Of a DNA stretch of 64,000 nucleotides, positions 9,340-17,540 are shown piece by piece. The notes under the pieces are model-generated. The model searched no databases. It was not told the DNA's origin and was given only the letters and a program-made list of their open reading frames with translations. A program made the translations under genes and the position numbers. The DNA lies in the NCBI GenBank assembly GCA_008363215.1, contig RHKP01000011.1, forward strand, positions 1 to 64,000. The letters run 5' to 3'. Each line of letters starts with the position of its first letter. Position 1 is the stretch's first letter. The DNA is from Cyanobacteria bacterium CYA. GTDB lineage: Bacteria > Planctomycetota > Phycisphaerae > Phycisphaerales > UBA1924.

Positions 9340-10073
9340 GGCGCCTCGCCCCGACGCCGCATGTACAGATGAACGGCCGTCGACTTGTACACGTGCGTCT
9401 CAGGCCCTATCGCCCCTGCGATGCTCCGGTCGATATCAACGGGTCTGCCCCGCGCAGACCCGTGCAACTCGGCTTCGAGTTTGTCCACCGCCTTGTCGTC
9501 CAGATCGTCCAGGTCCGTGATGACGACGTGGCCGCCTTTGTTTTCGCCCTCGTGGCGGAGTCGAACCGGCACATCGGTCTCCTCGCGCCGGATGAAAGGC
9601 CACGGCGTGCGCACCATCGCATACCCGTCATCGCTCAGCAGGGCCACGATTCGCGCCATCTGCCCGCGCACGCGCTCCCACCCCTCCGGCGTCCGCACGA
9701 GGTCATAGGGCGGGTCGAGAAAGGCGATCTTGATCGGCGTGGGACACCGCGCCAGACACGCAGGCCCCAGCGCGTCGCCGATCACAACCTCGGCACAGTC
9801 GCCCGCCTTGAGCAACCCGATGTTCTGCTGCAATACCCCGGCAACACGCCGGTCTCGTTCGACCAGGATCACCCGTGACGCCCCGCGGCTGGCCGCTTCG
9901 AGCCCGAACGTGCCCACGCCCGCGAATCCGTCCAGCACCACGGCGTCGTCGAAATGCCCGCGCAGCAGGTTGAAGATCGACTCGCGCACCCGGTCGGGCA
10001 GCGGACGTGTCGGGCTCCGGTCGGGCGGACTGAGCAGTTTTCGGGAACGGTATCGGCCGGCAATGATGCGCAT
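9336..10073 (-). CDS. rsmD: 16S rRNA (guanine-N2)-methyltransferase RsmD
   Basis: 245 residues from ATG 10073, where the family signature MRIIAGRYRSRKL begins; an upstream in-frame GTG at 10112 would overlap the next gene. Seen: RPLPDRVRESIFNLL, the SAM-binding VLDGFAGVGTFGLEAASRGAS, and catalytic LDPPYD (D/NPPY class). Known role: N2 methylation of G966 in 16S rRNA. It is about 60 residues longer than E. coli RsmD; the extra C-terminal part (LDDLDDKAVDKLEAEL... onward) is not part of the methyltransferase core. It overlaps the downstream helicase by ATGA, implying coupled translation. Confidence 0.9.
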   Translation of the reverse strand: MRIIAGRYRSRKLLSPPDRSPTRPLPDRVRESIFNLLRGHFDDAVVLDGFAGVGTFGLEAASRGASRVILVERDRRVAGVLQQNIGLLKAGDCAEVVIGDALGPACLARCPTPIKIAFLDPPYDLVRTPEGWERVRGQMARIVALLSDDGYAMVRTPWPFIRREETDVPVRLRHEGENKGGHVVITDLDDLDDKAVDKLEAELHGSARGRPVDIDRSIAGAIGPETHVYKSTAVHLYMRRRGEAP

Positions 10074-10104
10074 CGATTCAGCAAAGCCGCCCGAACCGGC
10101 CTCG

Positions 10105-11178
10105 TCAACCACCCGCGCGGGATTGCCCGTGGTCCGCTCCGCCCGACGGCAGGGCCTCCGACAGCGCCTTCCACCCCGCGCCGCACTCCGGGCACCGCTC
10201 GGCCTTGAGATTGCCCGTCATGTCATATCCGCAGATCTCGCAGCACCCAGCCGCGTAACGCTTCCGCCGCTTCGACGCCGCGACGAGGAAAATCATCGGG
10301 CCCAGGGCCACAAACCCCAGCGGCACCAGCGCAAGCAGCGCCCACAGGCTGCCCTCGGCGCAATAGCAGTCCGACTTTCGTCGCGTGAACACATCCAGCG
10401 GGATGATCGCCAGAATCTCCACGCTTGTGCCGACGAAGATCAGGCTGGCCAGTTTCTTCAGCGCCGTCTCCGTGTCCTGGCCGCCGATGAACGCCAGCAG
10501 CAGCGGCGTGGAGACGATCCAGCCCAGCAGCAGCGGCGTCCCGCCGATAATCACCATCCACAGGTCGGAAATATCGACGTCCGCCACCAGCCGCACGAGC
10601 CCTGCCGCCGCCACCGCCAGCGCGTAGCCCAGCAGTCCCGTACACGCCCCGGCGATGTACGCGCTGATGATCGGCGACAACTGCCTGCGGCACAGCCGCA
10701 CCACGATCGGCACAGCGGGAACCAGCCCGATCAGCCAGAACAGCCAGAAGGCTGCTTCAAAGCGACCATGCGAAAACAGCAGGGTGTCGTCGAAGTTGAG
10801 CATCATCGCCGCTGACTGAAGCATCACGCCCAGCACGCCGATCGGTGTCGCCACCGCCGCCGCCAGCAGCAGTCGCACCCACACCGGCACGCGGGCCCGT
10901 GTTCCGCTCTTTCGCGCCGGCGGACGCACCGGCATCACGAAGATAAGTTGAGCCATCGTCACCCCGGCCACCAGCGTCAGGCCGACGCCCATCATGCCAG
11001 GGCTTCCCAACTCCTTGCCGATCGAGTTCAGGTCGCTCAGCGACATGCACAGCAACAGCGGCCAACTGGCGTACACCAGAACGCTCTGCACCAGCCAGAA
11101 TCCCAGGATCAGCCGCCGGCGCTTTCCAAGCCTTGCCCGGCGCAGGTGCCGGCTTTGGATATCCGGATCGGTCTGCAT
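10105..11178 (-). CDS. Polytopic membrane protein with C-terminal zinc ribbon
   Basis: 357 residues with about seven hydrophobic helices between residues 20 and 305, and a cytoplasmic-looking C-terminus holding CCEICGYDMTGN...CPECG, a four-cysteine zinc ribbon. The CxxCGYDLxGxxxxxCPECG ribbon is very common at the ends of planctomycete membrane proteins; its ligand is unknown. The gene lies upstream of rsmD, with 31 bases between the TGA and the rsmD ATG. Function not known; a regulatory or assembly role through the ribbon is only a guess. Confidence 0.8.
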   Translation of the reverse strand: MQTDPDIQSRHLRRARLGKRRRLILGFWLVQSVLVYASWPLLLCMSLSDLNSIGKELGSPGMMGVGLTLVAGVTMAQLIFVMPVRPPARKSGTRARVPVWVRLLLAAAVATPIGVLGVMLQSAAMMLNFDDTLLFSHGRFEAAFWLFWLIGLVPAVPIVVRLCRRQLSPIISAYIAGACTGLLGYALAVAAAGLVRLVADVDISDLWMVIIGGTPLLLGWIVSTPLLLAFIGGQDTETALKKLASLIFVGTSVEILAIIPLDVFTRRKSDCYCAEGSLWALLALVPLGFVALGPMIFLVAASKRRKRYAAGCCEICGYDMTGNLKAERCPECGAGWKALSEALPSGGADHGQSRAGG

Positions 11179-11311
11179 GTCGTGGTCAGGTTATCGACCT
11201 TTCGGATCCAGCGCCGCCGTCACGAACGGCATGCTGACCACGATGCCCGCACGCCACGACGTGGCCTTGGAACCACGCGGGACGGGCCTGGGAATCGACC
11301 TGGCGCGTTCC

Positions 11312-11340
11312 TTGGAGCATCGGCCCGCCATTTGTATGCT
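11312..11340 (+). promoter_or_regulatory. Candidate promoter TTGGAG-17-TATGCT
   Basis: TTGGAG (11312-11317) and TATGCT (11335-11340) are separated by 17 bases. A start at the usual distance would fall at or just before the GTG at 11348, so the lipoprotein message could be nearly leaderless. Confidence 0.4.
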
Positions 11341-11347
11341 GGAGGGT

Positions 11348-11776
11348 GTGCGTTCAGGCAGACTCAAGATCGGGCTTCTCCTCGCCGCCGGGCTCGTGCT
11401 CACCGGGTGCGGACATGCCCTGCGCGCTCCCGAGTTTCGACGATCCGAAGGATTGCCTGCGGGAAACCAGGGTGCATCGTGGGAGTCGGTTCTCCCCGGC
11501 CCGGCCTTCGCCCAGGTGACCCCCGGGCCCGAATATTCAAGGCGTGATGCCGCCCTGTCCTACCGGCCCGACGACCCCATGCTCGCATCCAGCGAGTGGC
11601 CCGAACGTCAGCGCCCGGAACTGGGACGTTGGCGCACCCTGCGCCTTCCGCGCGACGCCTCGGGTGTGATCTTCTTTCAGCCGGCTCCGGAAGATCGCGG
11701 CCGCGATCACCATGGACATGGCCGCGGCTGGGGCGATCCCTATTACGGGCGATACCGCTCATACGACAACCGCTGA
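11348..11776 (+). CDS. Small lipoprotein, unknown function
   Basis: 142 residues from GTG 11348. The lipobox LVLTGC follows a basic start and the hydrophobic LLLAAGL, so cleavage before the cysteine and lipid attachment are expected. An in-frame ATG at 11336 is possible but overlaps the -10 element. The mature part is Pro/Arg-rich and ends with a His/Gly/Tyr-rich tail (DHHGHGRGWGDPYYGRYR), possibly metal-binding. No known family recognised. It is convergent with the fibro-slime gene and shares a terminator hairpin with it. Confidence 0.7.
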   Translation: MRSGRLKIGLLLAAGLVLTGCGHALRAPEFRRSEGLPAGNQGASWESVLPGPAFAQVTPGPEYSRRDAALSYRPDDPMLASSEWPERQRPELGRWRTLRLPRDASGVIFFQPAPEDRGRDHHGHGRGWGDPYYGRYRSYDNR

Positions 11777-11806
11777 TTGCTCCGACGCAGACAGGCAGCG
11801 CAGACA

Positions 11807-11836
11807 GGCGCCCGTCACCTTCCGATGACGGGCGCC
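11807..11836. terminator. Bidirectional terminator-like hairpin
   Basis: GGCGCCCGTCA (11807-11817) and TGACGGGCGCC (11826-11836) form a perfect 11-bp stem with an 8-base loop, placed between two convergent genes. There is no strong T-tract on either side. Confidence 0.7.
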
Positions 11837-11887
11837 CGGCGTTGAAGAGGGGAGTCGTCCGGCGATGGGCCGGAGAAGCAACACCGA

Positions 11888-12811
11888 TCAGTCGTACAGC
11901 GCCGTCGTGGGAGGCACGTTGATGGGTCTCAGTCGCAGGTTCGTCTCGACACGCATGTTCGACAGGGTCAGGTGGCGTTCGGCGAAGAAGAGTTTGAGTT
12001 GCGCACGCTCGCCGTCAGCCAGCCAGTCGAGCCGGTCGATCGAGACGCTCTGAGACACGGCGCCGTGCACCCCGCCCAGGTCGATCACCATGCGACCGTT
12101 GATGAAGACCCACACGTCGTCGTCGCCGTAGAAGGTGAAGACCTGCCCGGCGTTCTTCTCCACCATGAACTCGGTGTCGAGTTCAAACGTGAGGAAGTAG
12201 TTGTGGTGGTAGGTCGGATCCATGTCGTTGAGCAACTGGTTGTCGATCGGGAAGAAGCCCTCCTTGGCACTGGTGCTGGAGTTGTCGTGGGCATGGAAGA
12301 AGTAGGTGTTCGAGTCGCCCATGCGCTGGAGCACGATGGGAACCTGCATTGACATGTTCACGCCCGGCACGTCGCGGTACCACTGTGAGAACGAGTTGGC
12401 GTTCGTGATGGTTGTGCCCGAGTAGTTCGACATCGATCCGGCCTGGTCACCCAGCGCCGGGTTGTACATCGCCGGGTTGATCTGACGGCCGGCCGAGTCC
12501 TTGTACTGCCTGCTCACCTTCTTCCCGCGCGAGCCGGTGAACACCGGCTTGCCGTCCTGGTCAAGTTGTTCGGCCACCAGCCCGACGATGTGCCCCGTGT
12601 TGTACTGCTGGAAGTCGGGGTGTCCTCCCGCCCGGTCAAACCGCTTGAAGTCGCGGGCGACTCCCACCAGTGAGATGGTGTCCGGCAGGTCGTCACTGGA
12701 GCTCGACGAACCCGAGGCCGTTCCGGAAACGAGCACAAGACCGGCGGCGAGCACCCCTGCTCCAACCATCCCCGCTCGCGATCGACGATTCCTGAGACTG
12801 TTCGCGAACAT
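11888..12811 (-). CDS. Secreted fibro-slime domain protein
   Basis: 307 residues from ATG 12811, which has a GGAGGAA site; upstream in-frame starts lack one. Signal peptide: MFANSLRNRRSRAGMVGAGV with cleavage near GTASGS. The body has DLPDTISLVGVARDFKRFDRAGGHPDF at the start and the diagnostic FTFYGDDDVWVFINGRMVIDLGGVHGAV. This is the fibro-slime domain, a PA14-related beta-sandwich known in extracellular adhesive or cellulosome-type proteins. It ends NVPPTTALYD without a sorting tail. It is divergent from murA and contains one of the very few AGCT sites of the resident DNA (12700). Confidence 0.88.
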   Translation of the reverse strand: MFANSLRNRRSRAGMVGAGVLAAGLVLVSGTASGSSSSSDDLPDTISLVGVARDFKRFDRAGGHPDFQQYNTGHIVGLVAEQLDQDGKPVFTGSRGKKVSRQYKDSAGRQINPAMYNPALGDQAGSMSNYSGTTITNANSFSQWYRDVPGVNMSMQVPIVLQRMGDSNTYFFHAHDNSSTSAKEGFFPIDNQLLNDMDPTYHHNYFLTFELDTEFMVEKNAGQVFTFYGDDDVWVFINGRMVIDLGGVHGAVSQSVSIDRLDWLADGERAQLKLFFAERHLTLSNMRVETNLRLRPINVPPTTALYD

Positions 12812-12995
12812 CGTGCATTCCTCCATTCGCGGGGTGCTGTCGCCCACGCGTGCTGATCCCCCCAACCTTGTGATTCGATCCACGCGCGTGCCACCCATCC
12901 TCGCCGTTGCGGTCGCTCCACACGCGAAACTGTGCCGATTGTGACGCCTGCGCCCACTTTCTCCCCCGCTGCACGGGCAGCAACCGACTGTCCGA

Positions 12996-13001
12996 TATGA
13001 T
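12996..13001 (+). promoter_or_regulatory. Candidate -10 element TATGAT upstream of murA
   Basis: TATGAT lies 22 bases before the murA ATG, leaving room for a short leader containing the GGAGG ribosome site. No good -35 was identified. Confidence 0.4.
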
Positions 13002-13023
13002 CGAGAGGGCACGGAGGATCGCG

Positions 13024-14331
13024 ATGGATACCTTTCATATCGAGGGCGGACGCAGGCTCGAAGGCACGATCCGCGTCAATGGCTCCAAGAACGCCGCCTT
13101 GCCGCTCATGGCCGCCGCTCTGCTTACCGACGGACCCGTCGTCCTGCGCGACGTCCCCGACCTGGCTGACATCCAGAGCATGAAGAAACTGCTCGATGAA
13201 CTCGGGTGCGAAGTCGTCGCAGGCGAACCCGGCGCCGACCCGGGCACACTGACGCTCAAGGTCAACGACCTGTCCGCCTCGCACGCCCGCTACGACATTG
13301 TCCGCACCATGCGGGCCAGCATCTGCGTTCTCGGACCCATGCTCGCCAAGCGCGGCCGGGCCCGCGTCTCCATGCCCGGCGGGTGCGCCATCGGCGAACG
13401 CCCCGTCGACCTCCACTTGCGCGGACTCAAGGCTTTGGGCGCCGAAATCGAACTCGACGGCGGCGACATCATCGCCACCGCGCCGCGCGGGCGCCTCCGC
13501 GGCGACACCGTCTTCCTCGGCGGCCCCTTCGGCTCGACTGTCCTCGGCACCGCCAACGTCATGTCCGCCGCCGTCCTGGCCGAGGGAACCACCATCATCG
13601 AGTCGGCTGCCTGCGAACCCGAAATTGTCGACCTGGCCGATCTGCTCAACGCCATGGGCGCCAGGATCTCCGGTGCGGGTACGCCCCGCATCGTCATCCA
13701 AGGCGTCCAGAACCTCGGCGGCGCCGACCACATCGTGATGCCCGATCGCATCGAGGCCGGCACTTTCATGTGTGCCGCCGCGATCACCAATGGCTCGCTG
13801 GTCATCGAGAACACCCCCTTCGACGCGATGCTGGCTGTCATCGACCGGCTGGACGAACTCGGCGTCTGTGTCGAATGCCTGGGGGCCAGGGACGCCCAGC
13901 GCGTCTCCTGCCGCGTCACCACCGGCCGCGTTCTACGCCCCATCCGCGTCACCACCCAGCCTCATCCCGGGTTCCCGACCGACCTCCAGGCCCAACTCAT
14001 GGCCCTGCTCAGCCTGGCCGACGGCAACAGCATCGTCACCGAAAAGGTCTTTCCCGAGCGCTTCCTCCACGTGGCCGAACTCAGCCGCATGGGTGCCGAA
14101 CTGCACCGCCAGGGCGCCACTGTCGTTGTCACCGGAGTGCGCGAACTGCGCGGGGCTCCCGTCATGGCCAGCGACCTGCGGGCCTCGGCCTCACTCGTCC
14201 TGGCCGGACTGGCGGCCCGAGGCAGCACCGTCGTCAACCGCGTCTACCACCTCGATCGCGGGTACGAAAAACTCGAACAACGCCTCAACGCGCTTGGTGC
14301 TTCGATCCGCCGCCTGTCCGACCCGGTTTGA
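13024..14331 (+). CDS. murA: UDP-N-acetylglucosamine 1-carboxyvinyltransferase
   Basis: 435 residues from ATG 13024 with an ACGGAGGATCGCG leader. Known role: transfers enolpyruvate from PEP to UDP-GlcNAc, the first committed step of peptidoglycan synthesis, in the cytoplasm. Seen: GGRRLEGTIRVNGSKNAALPLMAAALL at the N-terminus (K22-N23 pair region), the active-site loop MPGGCAIGERPVDLHLRGLKALGAE with cysteine at about 121, TTIIESAACEPEIVDLADLLNAMGA, and the C-terminal PHPGFPTDLQAQLMALLSLADG. Length and motifs are normal for the family. It is about 500 bases upstream of queA and not obviously in the same transcript as murE-murF-mraY. Confidence 0.97.
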   Translation: MDTFHIEGGRRLEGTIRVNGSKNAALPLMAAALLTDGPVVLRDVPDLADIQSMKKLLDELGCEVVAGEPGADPGTLTLKVNDLSASHARYDIVRTMRASICVLGPMLAKRGRARVSMPGGCAIGERPVDLHLRGLKALGAEIELDGGDIIATAPRGRLRGDTVFLGGPFGSTVLGTANVMSAAVLAEGTTIIESAACEPEIVDLADLLNAMGARISGAGTPRIVIQGVQNLGGADHIVMPDRIEAGTFMCAAAITNGSLVIENTPFDAMLAVIDRLDELGVCVECLGARDAQRVSCRVTTGRVLRPIRVTTQPHPGFPTDLQAQLMALLSLADGNSIVTEKVFPERFLHVAELSRMGAELHRQGATVVVTGVRELRGAPVMASDLRASASLVLAGLAARGSTVVNRVYHLDRGYEKLEQRLNALGASIRRLSDPV

Positions 14332-14371
14332 TGAGCAGGAAGGGGGACACGGGCGTCTCGCCTGCGATCCT

Positions 14372-14707
14372 TCACCACGCGATGTCGATCATGTTCCCCG
14401 TCGTCACCTGCCGCTCCAACCGGTAGACCTGCCGGACGATCTCTGTGCGCTCTTTCGGCGGCAGCGGGTTCAGATCACCCAGGCGCGGCAACAACCCCGT
14501 TTTCGCCGGCTCACCCGCACGCGAGACGCCGAGGCCCCGGCAGGTTGGCTCATAGGTATCGCCCGGGCGCGCCGGCGGGGTGCGGTTCAGGGCCTTCAGG
14601 AACTTGGGGAAGGGCACGGGTCCGAGCGAGCGCGGGGTCGCGCTGACCGCCCCGGCCGGGCAGGCCGGATCGAGTGCGGCGCGAATCTCCACAGACCCAA
14701 GACCCAT
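14372..14707 (-). CDS. Hypothetical 111-residue protein
   Basis: It fills most of the 540-base gap between murA and queA, convergent with murA. The translation starts MGLGSVEIRAALDP and ends with a credible-looking stretch, LPPKERTEIVRQVYRLERQV then TTGNMIDIAW. No ribosome site is clear before the ATG at 14707. No family is recognised. The coding call rests on amino-acid composition of the C-terminal half; it could be spurious. Confidence 0.4.
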   Translation of the reverse strand: MGLGSVEIRAALDPACPAGAVSATPRSLGPVPFPKFLKALNRTPPARPGDTYEPTCRGLGVSRAGEPAKTGLLPRLGDLNPLPPKERTEIVRQVYRLERQVTTGNMIDIAW

Positions 14708-14870
14708 GACACACCGGGGTGCACCCGACGTGCCTGACCTTGGTTCACCGCCAAGGTCTGATAAGAACCGGCGCCAATACTCGCCAGCCGGGGATTCGCG
14801 TGGAACGGGCTGGTTCGACCCGCCATGTCATGTTGCGTCAGGACAACGGTGCTGCCGGATACCATCGCCC

Positions 14871-15971
14871 ATGCTTCCGTCGGCGGCCTTGGACTATCAA
14901 CTCGACGAGTCGCTCATCGCGACGCGCCCGGCCGAGCCACGCGAGTCGGCGAGATTGATGGTTGTCAGCCGTTCGGACCCGGACCGGCTCGAACACCTCC
15001 GCATCGCCGACCTGCCCGCGCTGCTCGGGCCGGAGAATGTGCTGGTGTTCAATCGCACGCGTGTGCTGCCCGCTCGGTTTGTGGGGCGCAACATTGAAAC
15101 CGGCGGGCACGTCGAAGGCCTGTGGCTCCACGACCGCACCGATCGCCCGGCTCGCGCCTGGGAGACCTATATCAAGGCCCGGCGGTTTCGTCCCGGTCGG
15201 CAGGTGGAACTCGAAAGGCACGACGGGCGTGCGTCGGGCGTGGTGCTGTCACTTGTGGAAAGGACGAGTGCGGACGGTGCATGGCTGGTGGACGTGAGCG
15301 ATGCGCGATTGCGTCCGACGCCGGAGATTCTTGATGAAGTGGGGCTGACGCCTCTGCCGCCGTACATTCGCGGTGCGCGCAAGCGAGCCGGGCTGGATGT
15401 TCCCGATGCGACAGACCGGGAGATGTACCAGACGATGTTCGCCGGGGCGTCGGGTGGGGGCCCGGTTCAAGGGTCGGTCGCGGCTCCGACGGCCGGGCTG
15501 CATTTCACGCCGGCGCTGCTGGAGCGGCTGGAGCAGTCAGGGGTGCGACGGGCTGAGGTGACGCTGCACGTAGGCGCGGGGACGTTCAAGCCCATCGAGG
15601 CCGAGCATGTCGAGGAGCACGCGATGCACTCGGAGTGGTGTCGTCTGGGCGAGGGGGCCTGGGTGATGGACTGCCCGTGTCGGGTGATCGCTGTGGGCTC
15701 GACAAGCGCGCGCACATTGGAGAGTTTTGCGCACCGGGCGCCGCCTCGGGCCGAGTGGCTCTCGACCGACCTGCTGATCTCGCCGGGGTATGCGTGGAAG
15801 CGTGTGGAGGGGATGTTGACGAACTTCCACCTTCCGCGATCGACGCTGCTGGCCATGGTCGCAGGCTTTTTGCCCGGGGGGATCGAGCAGGTGCTCAGGC
15901 TCTATCGCATCGCGATGGAGAGGAACTATCGCTTCTACAGTTACGGCGACGCGATGTTGATCCTGCCGTGA
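14871..15971 (+). CDS. queA: tRNA preQ1(34) S-adenosylmethionine ribosyltransferase-isomerase
   Basis: 366 residues from ATG 14871. Known role: adds the ribosyl moiety of SAM to 7-aminomethyl-7-deazaguanine in tRNA, forming epoxyqueuosine. Seen: LDYQLDESLIATRPAEPRESARLMV, NVLVFNRTRVLPARF, GSVAAPTAGLHFTPALLERL, VTLHVGAGTFKPIEAEHVEEHAMHSEW, VGSTSARTLES and NFHLPRSTLLAMVAGFLPG, all standard QueA blocks. The gene is full length. murE begins 68 bases downstream on the same strand. No queuosine-pathway neighbours are in the window. Confidence 0.96.
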   Translation: MLPSAALDYQLDESLIATRPAEPRESARLMVVSRSDPDRLEHLRIADLPALLGPENVLVFNRTRVLPARFVGRNIETGGHVEGLWLHDRTDRPARAWETYIKARRFRPGRQVELERHDGRASGVVLSLVERTSADGAWLVDVSDARLRPTPEILDEVGLTPLPPYIRGARKRAGLDVPDATDREMYQTMFAGASGGGPVQGSVAAPTAGLHFTPALLERLEQSGVRRAEVTLHVGAGTFKPIEAEHVEEHAMHSEWCRLGEGAWVMDCPCRVIAVGSTSARTLESFAHRAPPRAEWLSTDLLISPGYAWKRVEGMLTNFHLPRSTLLAMVAGFLPGGIEQVLRLYRIAMERNYRFYSYGDAMLILP

Positions 15972-16039
15972 GTGCCCGGTGTGCCCGGCGCGCTCAACTG
16001 GCCGATGTTGAGTGAGACGGTCGAAGCGGAGCGTCGGTG

Positions 16040-17540
16040 ATGATGCTGGATCAACTCATTCAGGGGCTCGGCATCCGCGTGGTGCGCGGCGACGCCGGCG
16101 CTGCGCGCGTCAGCGACCTGACCGAGGACAGCCGCACCGCCATGCCCGGGTCGCTCTTTGTCGCCCGGCGCGGGCTTTCGAGCGACGGGCGGCGGTTCGT
16201 CGGCGAGGCCTGCGTGCTGGGCGCCAGCGCGGTGCTGAGCGATGACCCGGCGCTTCCGGTCCCCGGGAGCGTCGCGCTGTGCGCCTGCGACGACGTGGCG
16301 CTGACCACAGCCCGCCTGGCGGAGCGTTTCTACGGCAACCCCGCGACCAGCCTCGTGCTGGTCGGCGTGACGGGCACCAACGGCAAGTCGACGATCGCCC
16401 ACCTGGTCCACCGCATGCTCAACCGCTGCGGGGTGCGCTGCGGGCTGATCGGCACGGTGCAGATCGACGACGGGCGCGAGTTGGCCCCCGCTTCCATGAC
16501 CACGCCTCCGGCCCTCGAACTCAGCCGCACGCTGGCGACCATGGTCGAGGCCGGGTGCCGGGCGGCGGCGATGGAAGTCTCCAGCCATGCGCTTTCTCAG
16601 AAGCGGGCCGACGCCCTGTCATTCGACGTGGGCGTTTTCACGAATCTGACGCGCGACCACGCGGACTATCACCCTTCGGCCGAGCACTACCTCGACTCCA
16701 AGCGACGCCTGTTCGGACTGATCGAGCCCGGCGGACTGGGCATCGTCAACGCCGACGACCCGCACGCCGACCGCTTTGAGGCCGCCCGTCTGGCTCGCTG
16801 CTCGCTTGAGGGCAAGGGCGACTGGAGCGTCCAGGTGCGCTCGCACACGGTTGACGGGCTTGACCTGCACATCACCGGGCCCGATGCCGGTGCGCGATGC
16901 TCGGGCCAGTTGTTCGGCTCGTACAACGCCATGAACATGCTGGAGGCGTGGATCGCCGTGCGAGAGGTGCTGCTCCGGATCGACGGGCAGGCGCTGCTCC
17001 CTCGGCTCGAACAGGCGGCCGTTGGGCTCAAGGGCCCGCCCGGGCGGATCGAGCGCATCAGCCGTCCCGGCGACGACGTGTCGGTTTTCGTGGACTACGC
17101 CCACTCGCCCGATGCGCTGCAGAACGTGCTGGGGGCGGTGCGGGCGGTTGCGGGCGGGAGGCGTGTGTGTGTGGTGTTCGGCTGCGGTGGCGATCGCGAC
17201 CGCGGCGGACATGGCCGACCGCGTCATTGTCACCAGCGACAATCCGCGCCACGAAGCGCCCGGGCGCATCATCACAGAGATCATCGAGGGCATGACGTCC
17301 TCGGCGCGCGCACGGATCGAGGTTCACGTCGACCGGCGTGTCGCCATCGAGCGAGCCATCATCGAGGCGCCGCGGGGTGACATCATCGTCATCGCGGGCA
17401 AGGGGCACGAGCGCGTGCAGATCCTGCCTGACCCTTCGGGGGAGAGCGGGCTGATCGAGGTACCGTTCCTTGACGCCGACGTAGCCGGTGAGGCCCTGCG
17501 GGCGCGGCGCGGCAGAACGCCCGAGGCGGCCCGCGCATGA
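16040..17540 (+). pseudogene. murE: UDP-MurNAc-tripeptide ligase, frame disrupted at 17187-17206
   Basis: The first frame (ATG 16040, GGAG site 8 bases upstream) encodes normal MurE: the N-terminal domain, VTGTNGKSTIAHLVHRML (K near 116), AMEVSSHALSQKRADAL, NLTRDHADYHPS, VDYAHSPDALQNVLGAVR and VVFGCGGDRDR. It then diverges. The +1 frame resumes with ADRVIVTSDNPRHEAPGRIITEI, IIVIAGKGHE and runs to the TGA at 17538-17540, which overlaps murF by ATGA. The GKRPLM block normally between DRDRG and ADRV is missing: about 10 bases remain where the family needs about 39. MurE is essential in walled bacteria, so this is either a sequence error or a recent lesion. Apart from this the gene is complete. 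Confidence 0.9.

Noticed and set aside
6622-9372. 916-codon open frame opposite the helicase
   Set aside because: Shadow of the helicase-nuclease; peptide is His/Arg/Gln-rich and without motifs.
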